The notes: a model not told the origin generated them from the letters alone. 64,000 nt of DNA from Haloimpatiens massiliensis (GCF_900184255.1 NZ_LT854640.1:1572156-1636155); one strand, 5' to 3'. Shown: positions 26,535-35,540, numbered from the stretch's first letter. Translations and numbers: made by a program.

Positions 26535-26845
26535 GATTCCACCACAGGAAGGTACAATATGGTGGAATTATGAAATTTCTCCTCCATGACTTGCATAAGA
26601 GCTCGGAACAATAAATTTAATTTAAGAAATTCTAATCTTTTAGCCATATAAAATTATCTAACGCTCACATTCGGCGTCCTACTTCAGATTCGCTAGCCTG
26701 GCGTCCTTGCCAGGCTTACGATAATTTTATCTGTCTAAAAGAAGAATTTCTAAAATTAAATTTAAATAGTTCCTTTGCTTCTTATACAAGTCATTACAGA
26801 GAAATTTCATAATTCAAGTAATTTAATACTTTTTGTGTCATAATT
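26535..26845. repeat. Repeat B, long form (311 bp, inverted)
   Basis: The same length as the copy at 15424-15734, in inverse orientation, with the nested GC-rich core at about 26637-26745. Its outer ends have diverged. An imperfect target duplication GATAAGTT / ATTAAGTT flanks it. Confidence 0.87.
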
Positions 26846-26913
26846 ATTAAGTTATAAAAATATATTTTAATTACTGAGCAAAAGCTGTAGTGTAGAATAA
26901 GATTAATAATTTA

Positions 26914-26966
26914 AAAATGCTATTATGAAAATACAGAAAAGTATTTTCATAATAGCATTTTTTAAT
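26914..26966. terminator. bidirectional terminator
   Basis: A 21-bp perfect stem (26914-26934 with 26941-26961) has a 6-nt loop, an A-rich left flank and a T-rich right flank. Confidence 0.9.
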
Positions 26967-26972
26967 AACTTC

Positions 26973-27446
26973 TTAGTAAGAACTCATTTGTTTTAAAACT
27001 TCCATATACCTCTTAGAAACATCCGGACAAACAGACAATAAACTATCTACAACATAGTCAATATTACTGTCATCAATTTTTTTGCCACTAGCTCCATTTT
27101 CAAAGATTTTGTTTTCAGTGGTTAGAGAATTGTATATAGTATTTACAATGGGAGATTGCATCACTTTATCGCCTTCTAAACATTGATTTGTAAAGTATAA
27201 TTCGTCCTCTTCAACTATAAATTCAGCGTATGCATATTCTTTTTCACATTCAGATGAGGGACAAGGATATTTTGTGTGTTCCACATGTTTAAGGTCTAGT
27301 ATATTACTTTCTTCTTTACGAGTTAAAACACATCTTAATTCAAGCTCTAGAAGTCTAGCTTTTATATGCTCAGAAAAATTTTGTCCTAATTCTGAAATGA
27401 AACGCTTAGTAGATATGGTTTTTTTCATATTATAATTTTTTCTCAA
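26973..27446 (-). CDS. conserved protein of unknown function
   Basis: A 157-residue soluble protein. It includes KRFISELGQNFSEHIKARLL near the N-terminus, a CPSSECEKEY Cys pair in the middle and CPDVSKRYMEVLKQM near the end. I do not recognise a family. GGAGG (27456-27460 on the complement) is 9 nt before TTG 27446 and only 3 nt before ATG 27452, so TTG is the better start. Confidence 0.6.
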   Translation of the reverse strand: MRKNYNMKKTISTKRFISELGQNFSEHIKARLLELELRCVLTRKEESNILDLKHVEHTKYPCPSSECEKEYAYAEFIVEEDELYFTNQCLEGDKVMQSPIVNTIYNSLTTENKIFENGASGKKIDDSNIDYVVDSLLSVCPDVSKRYMEVLKQMSSY

Positions 27447-27560
27447 AATCATCTACCTCCTGTATATTTTTTAATAGCTATCACAAAATCCCAATGATGC
27501 TATTATCTATAAGCTTTAATTTAAAAAATAGAAAATTTATATCCAATATTCTTAGTCATA

Positions 27561-27586
27561 TAAAAAACCACCTTAAAAAAAGGTGG
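27561..27586 (-). terminator. terminator after cold-shock gene
   Basis: On the minus strand, CCACCTT and AAGGTGG form a stem followed by TTTTTTATA. It lies about 60 bp beyond the cold-shock gene stop. Confidence 0.82.
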
Positions 27587-27647
27587 AAGAATATCGCTAT
27601 ATAAAATAAGCTAAAAATTCATAAATTATTAAGTTATCAAATTATAA

Positions 27648-27851
27648 TTATAGTCTTGTAACATTAGATGCTTGAGGGCCTTTAGCTCCTTGCTCTATTT
27701 CAAATTCTACTTTATCGCCTTCTTCAAGACTTTTTCTTCCTGATTGTCCTTGGATAGAAGTGTAGTGAACAAAAACGTCATCTTCACCTTCAACTTGTAT
27801 AAATCCAAAGCCTTTTTCAGAATTAAACCATTTAACTGTTCCTGTTTTCAT
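27648..27851 (-). CDS. cspA: cold-shock protein
   Basis: A 67-residue single OB-fold RNA/DNA-binding protein. RNP1 (KGFGFIQV, about 13-20) and RNP2 (VFVHYTSIQ, about 26-34) are intact, and the start MKTGTVKWFNSEKGFG is classical. These proteins act as RNA chaperones. AGGAGGA precedes ATG 27851. The csp letter cannot be fixed from sequence. Confidence 0.95.
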   Translation of the reverse strand: MKTGTVKWFNSEKGFGFIQVEGEDDVFVHYTSIQGQSGRKSLEEGDKVEFEIEQGAKGPQASNVTRL

Positions 27852-28252
27852 TAAAATCCTCCTAAATTAAAACACATTGATTTTTATATTATATATAAAG
27901 AGTGTTTAAGTATCTATTACTAGTATACCACAATAACGGGAAAATAACCAAAAAAGTTTTAAAATTATTATTTTAATATATATATTAGAAATAAGCAACA
28001 GAAAATTGTAAAAAAAATATTAATACATGGCATAAATTTCAAGACATTATATATTAGTGTGCTAGAGGGCTAGTTTGCCAGATAATAGTGGTCTAGAGTG
28101 CTAGAGGGCTAGTGTGTTAGAGAAGGAGGATTTTCCTTCGCGGTGCTACGGAAAATCTTTAATTATAATTATAATACAGTTGGCAGAAAAGCGAAGCTTT
28201 TCTGCCAACTAGGCAACTAGCCAACTGAAAATTATGACAAAGTTATAATTTT
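27852..28252. other. intergenic region with octamer-type repeat
   Basis: About 400 bp with no gene. The first 80 bp is the cspA leader and promoter zone on the minus strand. The rest is dominated by the repeat at 28046-28230. Confidence 0.6.
28046..28230. repeat. Repeat D: CTAG-rich array with hairpins
   Basis: The left side is made of degenerate 7-8-mers (GTGCTAGA, GGGCTAGT, TTGCCAGA). Then comes a core hairpin GATTTTCC / GGAAAATC (28131-28160) shared with the Repeat C region at 19518-19551. The right side is a 15-bp perfect stem, AGTTGGCAGAAAAGC (28178-28192) with 28196-28210, on a 3-nt loop, followed by complementary array units. Confidence 0.75.
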
Positions 28253-29113
28253 CTACTTTCCGGCTTTTGAAAGGGCATCATTTACTGCTTCTACAATTCC
28301 TCTAGAAGTTCTTGTGGCACCGGATACTAAATCCACTTCTGTAGATTGTTCAGTTACAATTTCATCAGGTATTGTTTCAAAAGGTACTCTAGAAAATCTA
28401 GGAGTTTCGTTATCACTGACAATGTCTATTTTAGATATTTTACCATTTTCTATAGTAACCTCTACCACAAGTTCAGGCCTGTATCCTTTGCCTACACCTT
28501 GATAGACTCCATCCGTATATTCTTTTTTTGTTTCAATATTGCTATTACTTGGGATATTATTATTATAAGTATTGCTATCCTTTGAATCATTCGAAGCATT
28601 TGAATTGGTAGAGGAATTTTTAAAGTCTTGCTCATCATGTGAATCTAAGGTATTGTCTTTATGTGAAGATTTCTCTGAAACATTGATCATATTGTCCTTA
28701 TGAAAACTCTCTTTACTAGAGTCAAATAGAATTCCTTTAACTGATAATATGTGTAGCACTAAAGTAATTAGGAAGCCTAGGGTTAATACTCTATGAAAAA
28801 CAATCCAACCTTTTAGTTTTTTTCGTAAAGCCCAATTTATTCCTAGTAAAATAGAAAATATCCAGCAGATAGTTCCCAAATTTAAGCTGAGTACAGGCTC
28901 AGACGAATATATTCCGTGAATTAAACCAGTTATTACTACTAATACACCAATAATTATGTGGTGTTTTCTCAAGAACCTATTGAGTTTAATTAAAAATTGG
29001 TTTCTATTATTGAAAAAATTTTTATTGGCAACTCTCAGTATATATATTATTGAAGCTAAAATTCCAAGAATTGTACAGATTTTTGCCATACCTATATTTA
29101 AAAATAATTCCAT
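28253..29113 (-). CDS. membrane protein with FMN-binding domain
   Basis: A 286-residue protein. Residues about 1-125 hold four hydrophobic helices with HHIIIGVLVVITGLIHGIYS and FHRVLTLGFLITLVLHIL; the paired His residues suggest haem binding, as in ferric-reductase-like proteins. A Ser/Asp/Asn-rich linker (about 130-190) leads to an external FMN-binding domain with DGVYQGVGKGYRPELVVEV and the flavinylation motif VSGATRTSRGIVEA (about 262-275). This Thr should be an ApbE target. It probably moves electrons across the membrane to an unknown acceptor. AGGAGG precedes ATG 29113. Confidence 0.87.
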   Translation of the reverse strand: MELFLNIGMAKICTILGILASIIYILRVANKNFFNNRNQFLIKLNRFLRKHHIIIGVLVVITGLIHGIYSSEPVLSLNLGTICWIFSILLGINWALRKKLKGWIVFHRVLTLGFLITLVLHILSVKGILFDSSKESFHKDNMINVSEKSSHKDNTLDSHDEQDFKNSSTNSNASNDSKDSNTYNNNIPSNSNIETKKEYTDGVYQGVGKGYRPELVVEVTIENGKISKIDIVSDNETPRFSRVPFETIPDEIVTEQSTEVDLVSGATRTSRGIVEAVNDALSKAGK

Positions 29114-29607
29114 AAAATTTTCCTCCTTATTTAGATATTATAATTTTACTATGCAATTTTACTATGTAACATTATAAAGTACTATTGTGACAGTAACTCT
29201 ACAGAGATGTAAAATAATTGTGAAATATTACTTGAAAATATACACAGTATAGTATAAAGAAATGTTGTGGAAATATAAAGCAAATGTAAAATAAAATATA
29301 GTATAAAGTATATTGAAATAAAATGTATAAATGCATATAACAAGATTTTATCTAAAAAGTGACTTAAGTCATGAAATACAATTACTTAAGGTAATTGTAA
29401 TGAATTATCCATTTTTGTATAATATAATTGGTTGTAAAATTTGGTTATATAGAAGTATAAGTGATTTTTTATAACTAAGATAAATGGTAGCTTGGCTATT
29501 TGTTACCTTTTATAGATTGTACTTGAATTTATTTTAAAGCAGTCCATTGCAAAATTAATAATTAAAAAGAGAACGTAATTAACTTAATAACAAGGGGGGG
29601 ACTAACA
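29114..29607. other. divergent intergenic region
   Basis: About 494 bp of AT-rich sequence between the FMN-binding gene and natA. I see no gene, repeat or clear promoter. Confidence 0.5.
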
Positions 29608-30330
29608 GTGATAGAAGTTAAAAATTTAAGTAAAAACTTTAAGGATGTACAAGCGGTTAAAAGTGCTAGTTTCACAGTAAATAAAGGTGAAATAGTAGGA
29701 CTTTTAGGTGAAAATGGTGCAGGTAAAACCACTACACTGAGAATGCTTGCTACTATGTTAAAGCCTACAGGTGGTAACGCAGAGATAAATGGTTACAGTA
29801 TTATAGAAAATTCTCAAAAGGTAAGAGGAGAAATAGGAATTTTATTTGGTGGAGATGTGGGGTTATACGATAGGCTTACAGTAAGAGAAAATATAAGATA
29901 TTTTGCACAGCTAAATGGTATGAGCAAAAAAGAGGCTGAGGACAGCATAAATTATCTAGTAGAAGAGCTAGAGTTAAAGGAATATATGGACAGAAGAGTA
30001 GGAAAACTTTCAAGAGGTATGAAGCAAAAGGTTTCTATTGCCAGATCCATTGTTCATAAACCTACAGTAATGCTCTTTGATGAACCTACCACAGGGCTTG
30101 ATGTAACAGCTGCAAAGCTTGTTCATGATTTTATATTACAGTGCAAAAAACAAGGAAAATCTATTATATTCTCAAGTCATAGTATGCAAGAAGTAGAAAA
30201 ACTTTGTGACAGAATCATTATTATTAACAAAGGAAAGATTATCGAGGAAGGTACCATAGAATATTTCAAAGACAAATACCAAAGTAGCAGTATGGAAGAC
30301 ATATTTATAAGATTGGTAGGTGATAAATAA
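29608..30330 (+). CDS. natA: ABC transporter ATPase, NatA-like
   Basis: A 240-residue ATPase. Walker A is GENGAGKTTT (about 35-44), the signature is LSRGMKQKVSIARS (about 133) and Walker B is VMLFDEPTTGLD (about 152), with the switch His in IFSSHSMQE. The start is GTG 29608 after a run of seven G (AAGGGGGGG). It overlaps the permease gene by 1 bp. NatAB of Bacillus exports Na+; assignment here rests on the ATPase-permease pair and on the permease type, so the substrate is inferred. Confidence 0.88.
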   Translation: MIEVKNLSKNFKDVQAVKSASFTVNKGEIVGLLGENGAGKTTTLRMLATMLKPTGGNAEINGYSIIENSQKVRGEIGILFGGDVGLYDRLTVRENIRYFAQLNGMSKKEAEDSINYLVEELELKEYMDRRVGKLSRGMKQKVSIARSIVHKPTVMLFDEPTTGLDVTAAKLVHDFILQCKKQGKSIIFSSHSMQEVEKLCDRIIIINKGKIIEEGTIEYFKDKYQSSSMEDIFIRLVGDK

Positions 30331-31514
30331 TGAATATAATATCTATTGTTTATAAAAAAGAATTAAAAGACATGTTTAGAGATAAGAAAACCCTAATAGC
30401 AGCTATATTAATACCTCTTCTAATGTATCCAATAATTTTTGGATTCATAGGAAAAGGTATGAAAAGCAATATGGACTCTGTAAAAAAAGAAATGAATATA
30501 GTTATGGTAGATAAAGGGAATAGTAAATTAGGACAAATGTTTAAATCTCAAAAGAATATAAAATTAAAGGAATCCAAAGATGTTTTTAATGACGTAAAGG
30601 AAGGAAAAGTACTTTTAGGTATAGAAATTCCAGAGGATTTTGATAAAAATATAAATGCAGAGAAAAAAGCGGATATTATTATAACTATGGACAATACAAG
30701 TCAAAAATCAACTATGGCTATGTCAGAAATCAACGCTATTATAGACCAGTATTCTAAGGCTGTAGTAGGGGCTAGACTTCAGGCAAAGAATATAGATACA
30801 TCTATATTAACTCCTATAAACCCAGTTATAAAATCTGCGGAAAAGAAGGAAAATGGAGTAGCTAAAATGATGTTATCATTGCTTCTTCCTATGATGCTTA
30901 TAATGTTTGCTGCATCAGGTCCTATAGCTTCAGCTACAGATTTAGGCGCAGGGGAAAAAGAAAGAGGTACCCTAGAGCCACTATTAACTACTCAAGCTAG
31001 CAGAATGTCACTGCTTTGGGGTAAATTTTTAGCCATAACCACTATGGGTATAGTAACATCTATAGCTTTTATATCAGGATTAGGTATATCTATGAAAACT
31101 TCGCCAGAAGCTTTTAATTACGGTGTAGATGGAGCTAAATTCAGCATGGAGCCTAAAACTTTACTTATTATAGCATTAATAACTGTACTTCTTACTATGG
31201 TTTTTGGAGCACTAGCTCTTGCTATAAGTATTTACGCCAGATCCTTCAAGGAAGCTCAAACTTACTTGACTCCTTTAAGCTTTATAGGAATGCTTGGTTT
31301 TACATCATACTTCATAGAACCTAAAAATATGTCCATGATATTCTTAAATATCCCTGTGGTAAATGCCACAGCAGTTATAAAAGAACTTATCTTGGGAATG
31401 TTTAATGCAAAGCATTTAATAATAGTGCTTGCATGGATGCTCCTTTACATTGCTTTATCCATATCTTTTGCAAGATATATGTTTAGTAAGGAAGAGGTTA
31501 TATTTAGAACTTAA
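30330..31514 (+). CDS. natB: ABC transporter permease, NatB-like
   Basis: A 394-residue ABC-2 permease. One helix at about 18-38 is followed by a large external domain (about 40-180, VKKEMNIVMVDKGNSKLG and so on). Then come five helices from about 183, including LGAGEKERGTLEPLLTTQASR (about 207-227), a hallmark of NatB/CcmB-like proteins. It is the membrane partner of natA. A strong terminator lies downstream. Confidence 0.88.
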   Translation: MNIISIVYKKELKDMFRDKKTLIAAILIPLLMYPIIFGFIGKGMKSNMDSVKKEMNIVMVDKGNSKLGQMFKSQKNIKLKESKDVFNDVKEGKVLLGIEIPEDFDKNINAEKKADIIITMDNTSQKSTMAMSEINAIIDQYSKAVVGARLQAKNIDTSILTPINPVIKSAEKKENGVAKMMLSLLLPMMLIMFAASGPIASATDLGAGEKERGTLEPLLTTQASRMSLLWGKFLAITTMGIVTSIAFISGLGISMKTSPEAFNYGVDGAKFSMEPKTLLIIALITVLLTMVFGALALAISIYARSFKEAQTYLTPLSFIGMLGFTSYFIEPKNMSMIFLNIPVVNATAVIKELILGMFNAKHLIIVLAWMLLYIALSISFARYMFSKEEVIFRT

Positions 31515-31620
31515 AAATCAAATCTTAAAGATACAAAGATAATAAGAAAAATGTAAGATGTAAGATGGGGACAGTTAAACAGGGGTTGCATAATGTATAA
31601 TTAAGATAAAAATTTAGTCG

Positions 31621-31716
31621 GCTGTTGCATTGCGATAAATACTAAAATATATTGTGCAAGTTTAAAATTTGCACAATATATTTTATATAAATTTCTTAAT
31701 GCAGCAGCTTTTTTAA
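31621..31716. terminator. nested terminator hairpin after natB
   Basis: The inner stem AAAATATATTGTGCAA (31644-31659) pairs with 31669-31684. An outer pair GCTGTTGCATT / AATGCAGCAGC extends it, followed by TTTTTT on the plus strand. It lies between convergent genes. Confidence 0.82.
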
Positions 31717-31728
31717 AAAGATTTAAAA

Positions 31729-32049
31729 TCAATGACTTCCATTAACTACAGTAAATCCTTTGCCTTTTAGAAACTCTTCTATTTCATTATATCTAGAACA
31801 TTCTACATCTATGCATAAAGCCATATGTACAGTGTCCACATTTACATTGTGAAGCTGATTTATCTTATATTCTAGTTCTTTATTTAAATCTTTTTCACAA
31901 CCGTTGCAGTGAAAGAATCCACAAAGTTTAACGTCTTGATCTTTATAAATTTCAAAAGCTTTAGATTTTTCATTAAAAGCTTTAAAACATCCTACTCCAG
32001 CACATTCATAGGTGATTTTATTACAAACCATAATCGCTATATTTTTCAA
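31729..32049 (-). CDS. CGGC domain-containing protein
   Basis: A 106-residue cytosolic protein with the metal-binding-like motif KLCGFFHCNGCEKD (about 44-57) and further Cys in YECAGVGCFKAF and LCIDVECSRY. CGGC proteins are small Cys-rich proteins presumed to bind metal; their role is unknown. The start is TTG 32049, with TTAGGAG about 9 nt upstream. It lies just upstream of, and divergent from, a cobalamin riboswitch. Confidence 0.82.
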   Translation of the reverse strand: MKNIAIMVCNKITYECAGVGCFKAFNEKSKAFEIYKDQDVKLCGFFHCNGCEKDLNKELEYKINQLHNVNVDTVHMALCIDVECSRYNEIEEFLKGKGFTVVNGSH

Positions 32050-32250
32050 AAGACCATCTCCTAACAAAATAAAATTATAGTGAGCTTAATCTAAATATAA
32101 CAATATAATGGAATTTATTCAATGAAATTTATATAGAAGCAGTATTGACTAATATAGTTAAATCATATAAAATAATTCCGAAAGGTGAATTAAAACTTTG
32201 ATAAATCAAAAAAAATGAATTAAAACTTGAATAAATTAAAAATGAATATA

Positions 32251-32415
32251 AATCTTTTGGGTTCGTAAAAGATTAAAAGGGAAGATTGGTGTAAATCCAA
32301 CACAGCCCCCGCTACTGTAAGCACTACTTGTAAATAAATATGTCACTGATTTAAAATTGGGAAGACTATTTACAGGGTTTCATGTGTAAGTCAGGAGACC
32401 TGCCTAATTGAGCTT
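32251..32415 (+). ncRNA. cobalamin riboswitch
   Basis: Several invariant blocks are present: AAAAGGGAA with GGTGTAAATCC, then CAGCCCCCGCTACTGT, then AAGTCAGGAGACCTGCC (32388-32404). P2 is AATCTTTT / AAAAGATT at 32251-32274. Downstream is a terminator hairpin and then a corrinoid-type ABC operon. Binding of adenosylcobalamin is expected to switch the downstream operon off. Confidence 0.95.
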
Positions 32416-32470
32416 ATTTGCGTTTTACTTCGGAGGGAGGTAGTAGCTGTATATTTTGTTGTGAAAATTT

Positions 32471-32499
32471 AGCTATCCTTTGGGATAGCTTTTTATTTT
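32471..32499 (+). terminator. riboswitch expression-platform terminator
   Basis: AGCTATCC (32471-32478) pairs with GGATAGCT (32483-32490), loop TTTG, followed by TTTTATTTTA. It is placed between the aptamer and the first gene, as expected for transcription attenuation. Confidence 0.87.
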
Positions 32500-32518
32500 A
32501 TCAAAAATTAATCAATTG

Positions 32519-32566
32519 AGGGGAGGACAGGTTTAAAGGCAAAAATGCCTTTAAACGAAAAAATTT
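32519..32566 (+). promoter_or_regulatory. ribosome site and start codon bridged by a hairpin
   Basis: GGGGAGG at 32520-32526 is 40 nt from ATG 32567. A perfect 10-bp stem GTTTAAAGGC (32531-32540) / GCCTTTAAAC (32547-32556) lies between. With the hairpin formed the effective gap is about 14 nt. It may be a translational control element or a way to bring distant signals together. Confidence 0.6.
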
Positions 32567-33592
32567 ATGAAAAAGAAAATAATAAGTATTTTAATAGCTT
32601 TAGGAATGATGACATCTTTTGCTGGATGTAAAGATGCCAACAAAAATTTAAATGATACGAGTAAAAATGATAAAAAAGTAGAAGAAAAAGGAAAAGAAAA
32701 AAGCAGTCAATATCCATTGAACATAAAAAATTATGATGCAGATGGAAATGAATATGAACTAAAAATAGATAAAAAACCAGAAAAAATTATAACTACCAAT
32801 CAAACAACTACAGAATTATTACTTACACTAGGACTTGGTAAAAACATGGTAGGTACAGCATATTTAGATAATCCAGTTCTACCAGAACTTAAGGCTGAAT
32901 ATGATAAGATACCAGTTTTATCAGAAAAATATCCATCAAAAGAAGTTATTATTTCTAAAAAACCTGATGCTATAGTGGGATGGTCTTCAGCATTTTTTGA
33001 AAAAAATCTAGGTGATGTTAAAACATGGAATGAAAAAGGTATGACTACATTTATTCAAAGAAATACATTAGGAAAAAAATGTACAGTAGATAATATCTAT
33101 AAGGATATAGAAGACTTAGGAAAAATATTTGATATAGAAAACAAGGCTAATGAAGTAATAACATCTATGAAAAAACGAGTAGAAGATGTCCAAAGTAAGA
33201 TAAAAGGGAAAAAAGAAGCTAAAGTACTTGTGGTTGAAGGTATAAGTGAAAATAAATATTATGCTTACGGACAAAATTCTCTTGTAAATGACATGGTTAA
33301 AATGGCTGGAGGAGTTAATGTAGAAACCAATGAAAAAGGTGGAGAATATAGCGCAGAAAATATACTAAATAAAAATCCAGATGTAATAGTGCTTATACAT
33401 TTTGAAACTCAAGTTAAGGATAACAAAGAAGCAGATGCCCTATTAAATAATAAAGTACTTAAAGATGTAAATGCTATAAAGAATAAGAAAATAATATACA
33501 CTCCACTTGCAGAAACTTACGCTGGAGGGGCAAGAACTATAAACGGAATAGAAAGACTTGCAAAGGGATTCTATCCAGAATTATTTAAATAA
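32567..33592 (+). CDS. corrinoid/iron-siderophore ABC substrate-binding lipoprotein
   Basis: A 341-residue binding protein of the BtuF/FecB class. The lipobox FAGC makes the Cys (about 20) lipidated. Residues about 45-340 form the two-lobed fold with YELKIDKKPEKIITTNQTTTELLLTLGLG (shown here only in part) and PDVIVLIHF near the C-terminus. It is the first gene of an ABC operon under a cobalamin riboswitch, so the substrate is probably vitamin B12 or a corrinoid precursor; this comes from context. Length and motifs suit a complete protein. Confidence 0.88.
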   Translation: MKKKIISILIALGMMTSFAGCKDANKNLNDTSKNDKKVEEKGKEKSSQYPLNIKNYDADGNEYELKIDKKPEKIITTNQTTTELLLTLGLGKNMVGTAYLDNPVLPELKAEYDKIPVLSEKYPSKEVIISKKPDAIVGWSSAFFEKNLGDVKTWNEKGMTTFIQRNTLGKKCTVDNIYKDIEDLGKIFDIENKANEVITSMKKRVEDVQSKIKGKKEAKVLVVEGISENKYYAYGQNSLVNDMVKMAGGVNVETNEKGGEYSAENILNKNPDVIVLIHFETQVKDNKEADALLNNKVLKDVNAIKNKKIIYTPLAETYAGGARTINGIERLAKGFYPELFK

Positions 33593-33640
33593 GCAAAAAT
33601 ATTTTAATAAAAGAAAAATTAGAGGAGAATATCTGAAGAA

Positions 33641-34732
33641 ATGGACAAGAAATGTAACGGGGATAAACAAAAGGTGATATTTAGAAAAAAAACATCTATA
33701 ATGGTACTAGTTACAATTTTAATAGCATTTTTAGCTATATCAGTGATAATAGCCGTAATATTTGGGCCAGTTAAACTTCAAATTAAAGAGGTATTTAGAA
33801 TAGTTGTATACAATATATTTAAAATACCTATAGGGGATAAACAAACTCTTGTTAAAGGAGTAAGTTATGAAATAGTATGGGGAATAAGATTTCCTAGGAT
33901 ATTACTAGGTGCTATAGTGGGAGCTGGTCTTTCTGTAGTTGGTGTTGTAATGCAAGCTATGGTTCAAAATACCTTAGCAGATCCCTATATACTTGGAATT
34001 TCTTCAGGGGCTTCTCTAGGAGCAACTTTTTCCATAATGATAGGAGTTACTAAATTTTTAGGAGGCAACTCCATAGGAATTTTAGCATTTGTAGGTGCCC
34101 TAATCTGTTCAATATGCGTATATACTCTATCAAATATTGGAGGAAGATGTTCATCAGAAAAGCTCATACTTTCTGGTGTGGTGGTAAGTGCCATATGTTC
34201 CGCCTTCACAAGTTTTATAATATTTATAGCGGGAAACGAAAGGGGCATTAGAAATTTAACCTTTTGGCTTATGGGCAGTTTAGCCAGTGCTTCTTGGAAG
34301 AATATTATTTTGCCTGCTGCTATTATAATAGTAGGAACCTTGTTTTTTCTAAGTCAGTTTAGAAATTTAAATGTAATGTTAATGGGGGACGAAACTGCTA
34401 TAACTTTGGGAAAAGATTTAAATAAATATAGAAGAATATATATTATAATTACAGCATTAATGACTGCTACAATAGTATGTGTAGCAGGAACAATAGGATT
34501 TGTAGGACTTATAATTCCACATATTGTAAGAGGCTTTGTGGGATGTGACCATAGAAGACTTATTCCAATTAGTGCACTAGTTGGTGCCATATTTTTAATA
34601 TGGACAGACGTTTTTTCAAGAACTGTAATGAAGGGTATGGAAATGCCTATAGGTATAATAACATCTATGCTGGGAGCACCTTTCTTCATGTGGCTTATGA
34701 TTAAAAAATCTTATAATTTTGGGGGAAAATAA
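33641..34732 (+). CDS. FecCD-family ABC permease (corrinoid uptake)
   Basis: A 363-residue permease with ten helices. Family markers are WGIRFPRILLGAIVGAGLSV (about 80-99), QNTLADPYILGISSGASLGA (about 108-127) and GTIGFVGLIIPHIVRGFVG (about 283-301). It forms the channel of a type II ABC importer with the neighbouring ATPase. GAGGAG precedes ATG 33641; the stop codon directly abuts the next ATG. Confidence 0.93.
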   Translation: MDKKCNGDKQKVIFRKKTSIMVLVTILIAFLAISVIIAVIFGPVKLQIKEVFRIVVYNIFKIPIGDKQTLVKGVSYEIVWGIRFPRILLGAIVGAGLSVVGVVMQAMVQNTLADPYILGISSGASLGATFSIMIGVTKFLGGNSIGILAFVGALICSICVYTLSNIGGRCSSEKLILSGVVVSAICSAFTSFIIFIAGNERGIRNLTFWLMGSLASASWKNIILPAAIIIVGTLFFLSQFRNLNVMLMGDETAITLGKDLNKYRRIYIIITALMTATIVCVAGTIGFVGLIIPHIVRGFVGCDHRRLIPISALVGAIFLIWTDVFSRTVMKGMEMPIGIITSMLGAPFFMWLMIKKSYNFGGK

Positions 34733-35491
34733 ATGACTTTAACTGCAAAAGATGTGTGTGTAAATATAAAAGAAAACCAAATTATAAAAAATGTAAATGC
34801 AGAAGTTAGAAAAGGTGAATTTATAGGCATAGTAGGACCTAATGGCAGTGGTAAATCAACTTTTTTAAAAAGTATATATAGGGTAATAAAGCCTCAATGT
34901 GGTTTAATAAATTTAGACGGTAAAGATATTAGAAAAATCTCCTATAAAGAAACAGCTAAAAAAATGGCTGTGGTAGGTCAATTTAATGAATTTAATTTTG
35001 ACTTTAATGTAGAAGAAATAGTTATGATGGGAAGAACACCTCATAAAAAAAGTTTTGATGGAGATAACATTGAGGATTATGAAATTATGGAAAGTTGTCT
35101 TAAAAAGGTCAATATGGAAGGCTACAAGAATAGAAAGTTTTCAACACTTTCTGGAGGGGAGAGACAGCGTGTTCTTTTAGCTAGGGCATTGGCACAGCAA
35201 CCTAAAATTCTAATATTAGATGAACCAACCAATCACTTAGATATAAAATACCAGCTTCAACTTTTAAATATAATAGAATCTTTAAAGCTTCAAGTATTTG
35301 CAGCGCTGCATGATTTGAATTTAGCTTCTAGATATTGTGACAGAATATATGTTATGAATAAAGGGACGGTGGTTGCTGAGGGAAAGCCAAAAGAAATTTT
35401 AACTTCTAAGTTAATAAAGGATGTATTTGAGGTGGAAGCAGAAATTTTTGAGCATCCGGTTACCGGAAGAATGAATATAATGTATTTATAA
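34733..35491 (+). CDS. ABC importer ATPase (corrinoid/iron type)
   Basis: A 252-residue ATPase. Walker A is GPNGSGKST (about 36), the signature LSGGERQRVLLARALAQ (about 137) and Walker B ILILDEPTNHLD (about 160), with the His switch in FAALHDLN. FNVEEIVMMGRTPHKK is typical of FecE/BtuD-like proteins. It has no gap from the permease gene, so translation is probably coupled. It ends at a strong terminator. Confidence 0.93.
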   Translation: MTLTAKDVCVNIKENQIIKNVNAEVRKGEFIGIVGPNGSGKSTFLKSIYRVIKPQCGLINLDGKDIRKISYKETAKKMAVVGQFNEFNFDFNVEEIVMMGRTPHKKSFDGDNIEDYEIMESCLKKVNMEGYKNRKFSTLSGGERQRVLLARALAQQPKILILDEPTNHLDIKYQLQLLNIIESLKLQVFAALHDLNLASRYCDRIYVMNKGTVVAEGKPKEILTSKLIKDVFEVEAEIFEHPVTGRMNIMYL

Positions 35492-35497
35492 TTGTAA

Positions 35498-35540
35498 TCA
35501 ACCCATCCAGATTAGAAATAGGGATGGGTTGATTTTTAAT
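35498..35540 (+). terminator. terminator of corrinoid operon
   Basis: The 11-bp stem TCAACCCATCC (35498-35508) pairs with GGATGGGTTGA (35522-35532), followed by TTTTTAAT. Confidence 0.9.

Larger units (their letters stand above)
26489..26972. other. convergent intergenic region
   Basis: About 484 bp with no gene. It contains the long Repeat B at 26535-26845 and a bidirectional terminator at 26914-26966. Confidence 0.7.
32050..32566. other. leader region of the corrinoid operon
   Basis: No gene. It includes tandem-like AT repeats at 32187-32248 (GAATTAAAACTT, twice), a cobalamin riboswitch, its terminator hairpin, and a ribosome site separated from the start by a hairpin. Confidence 0.7.
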
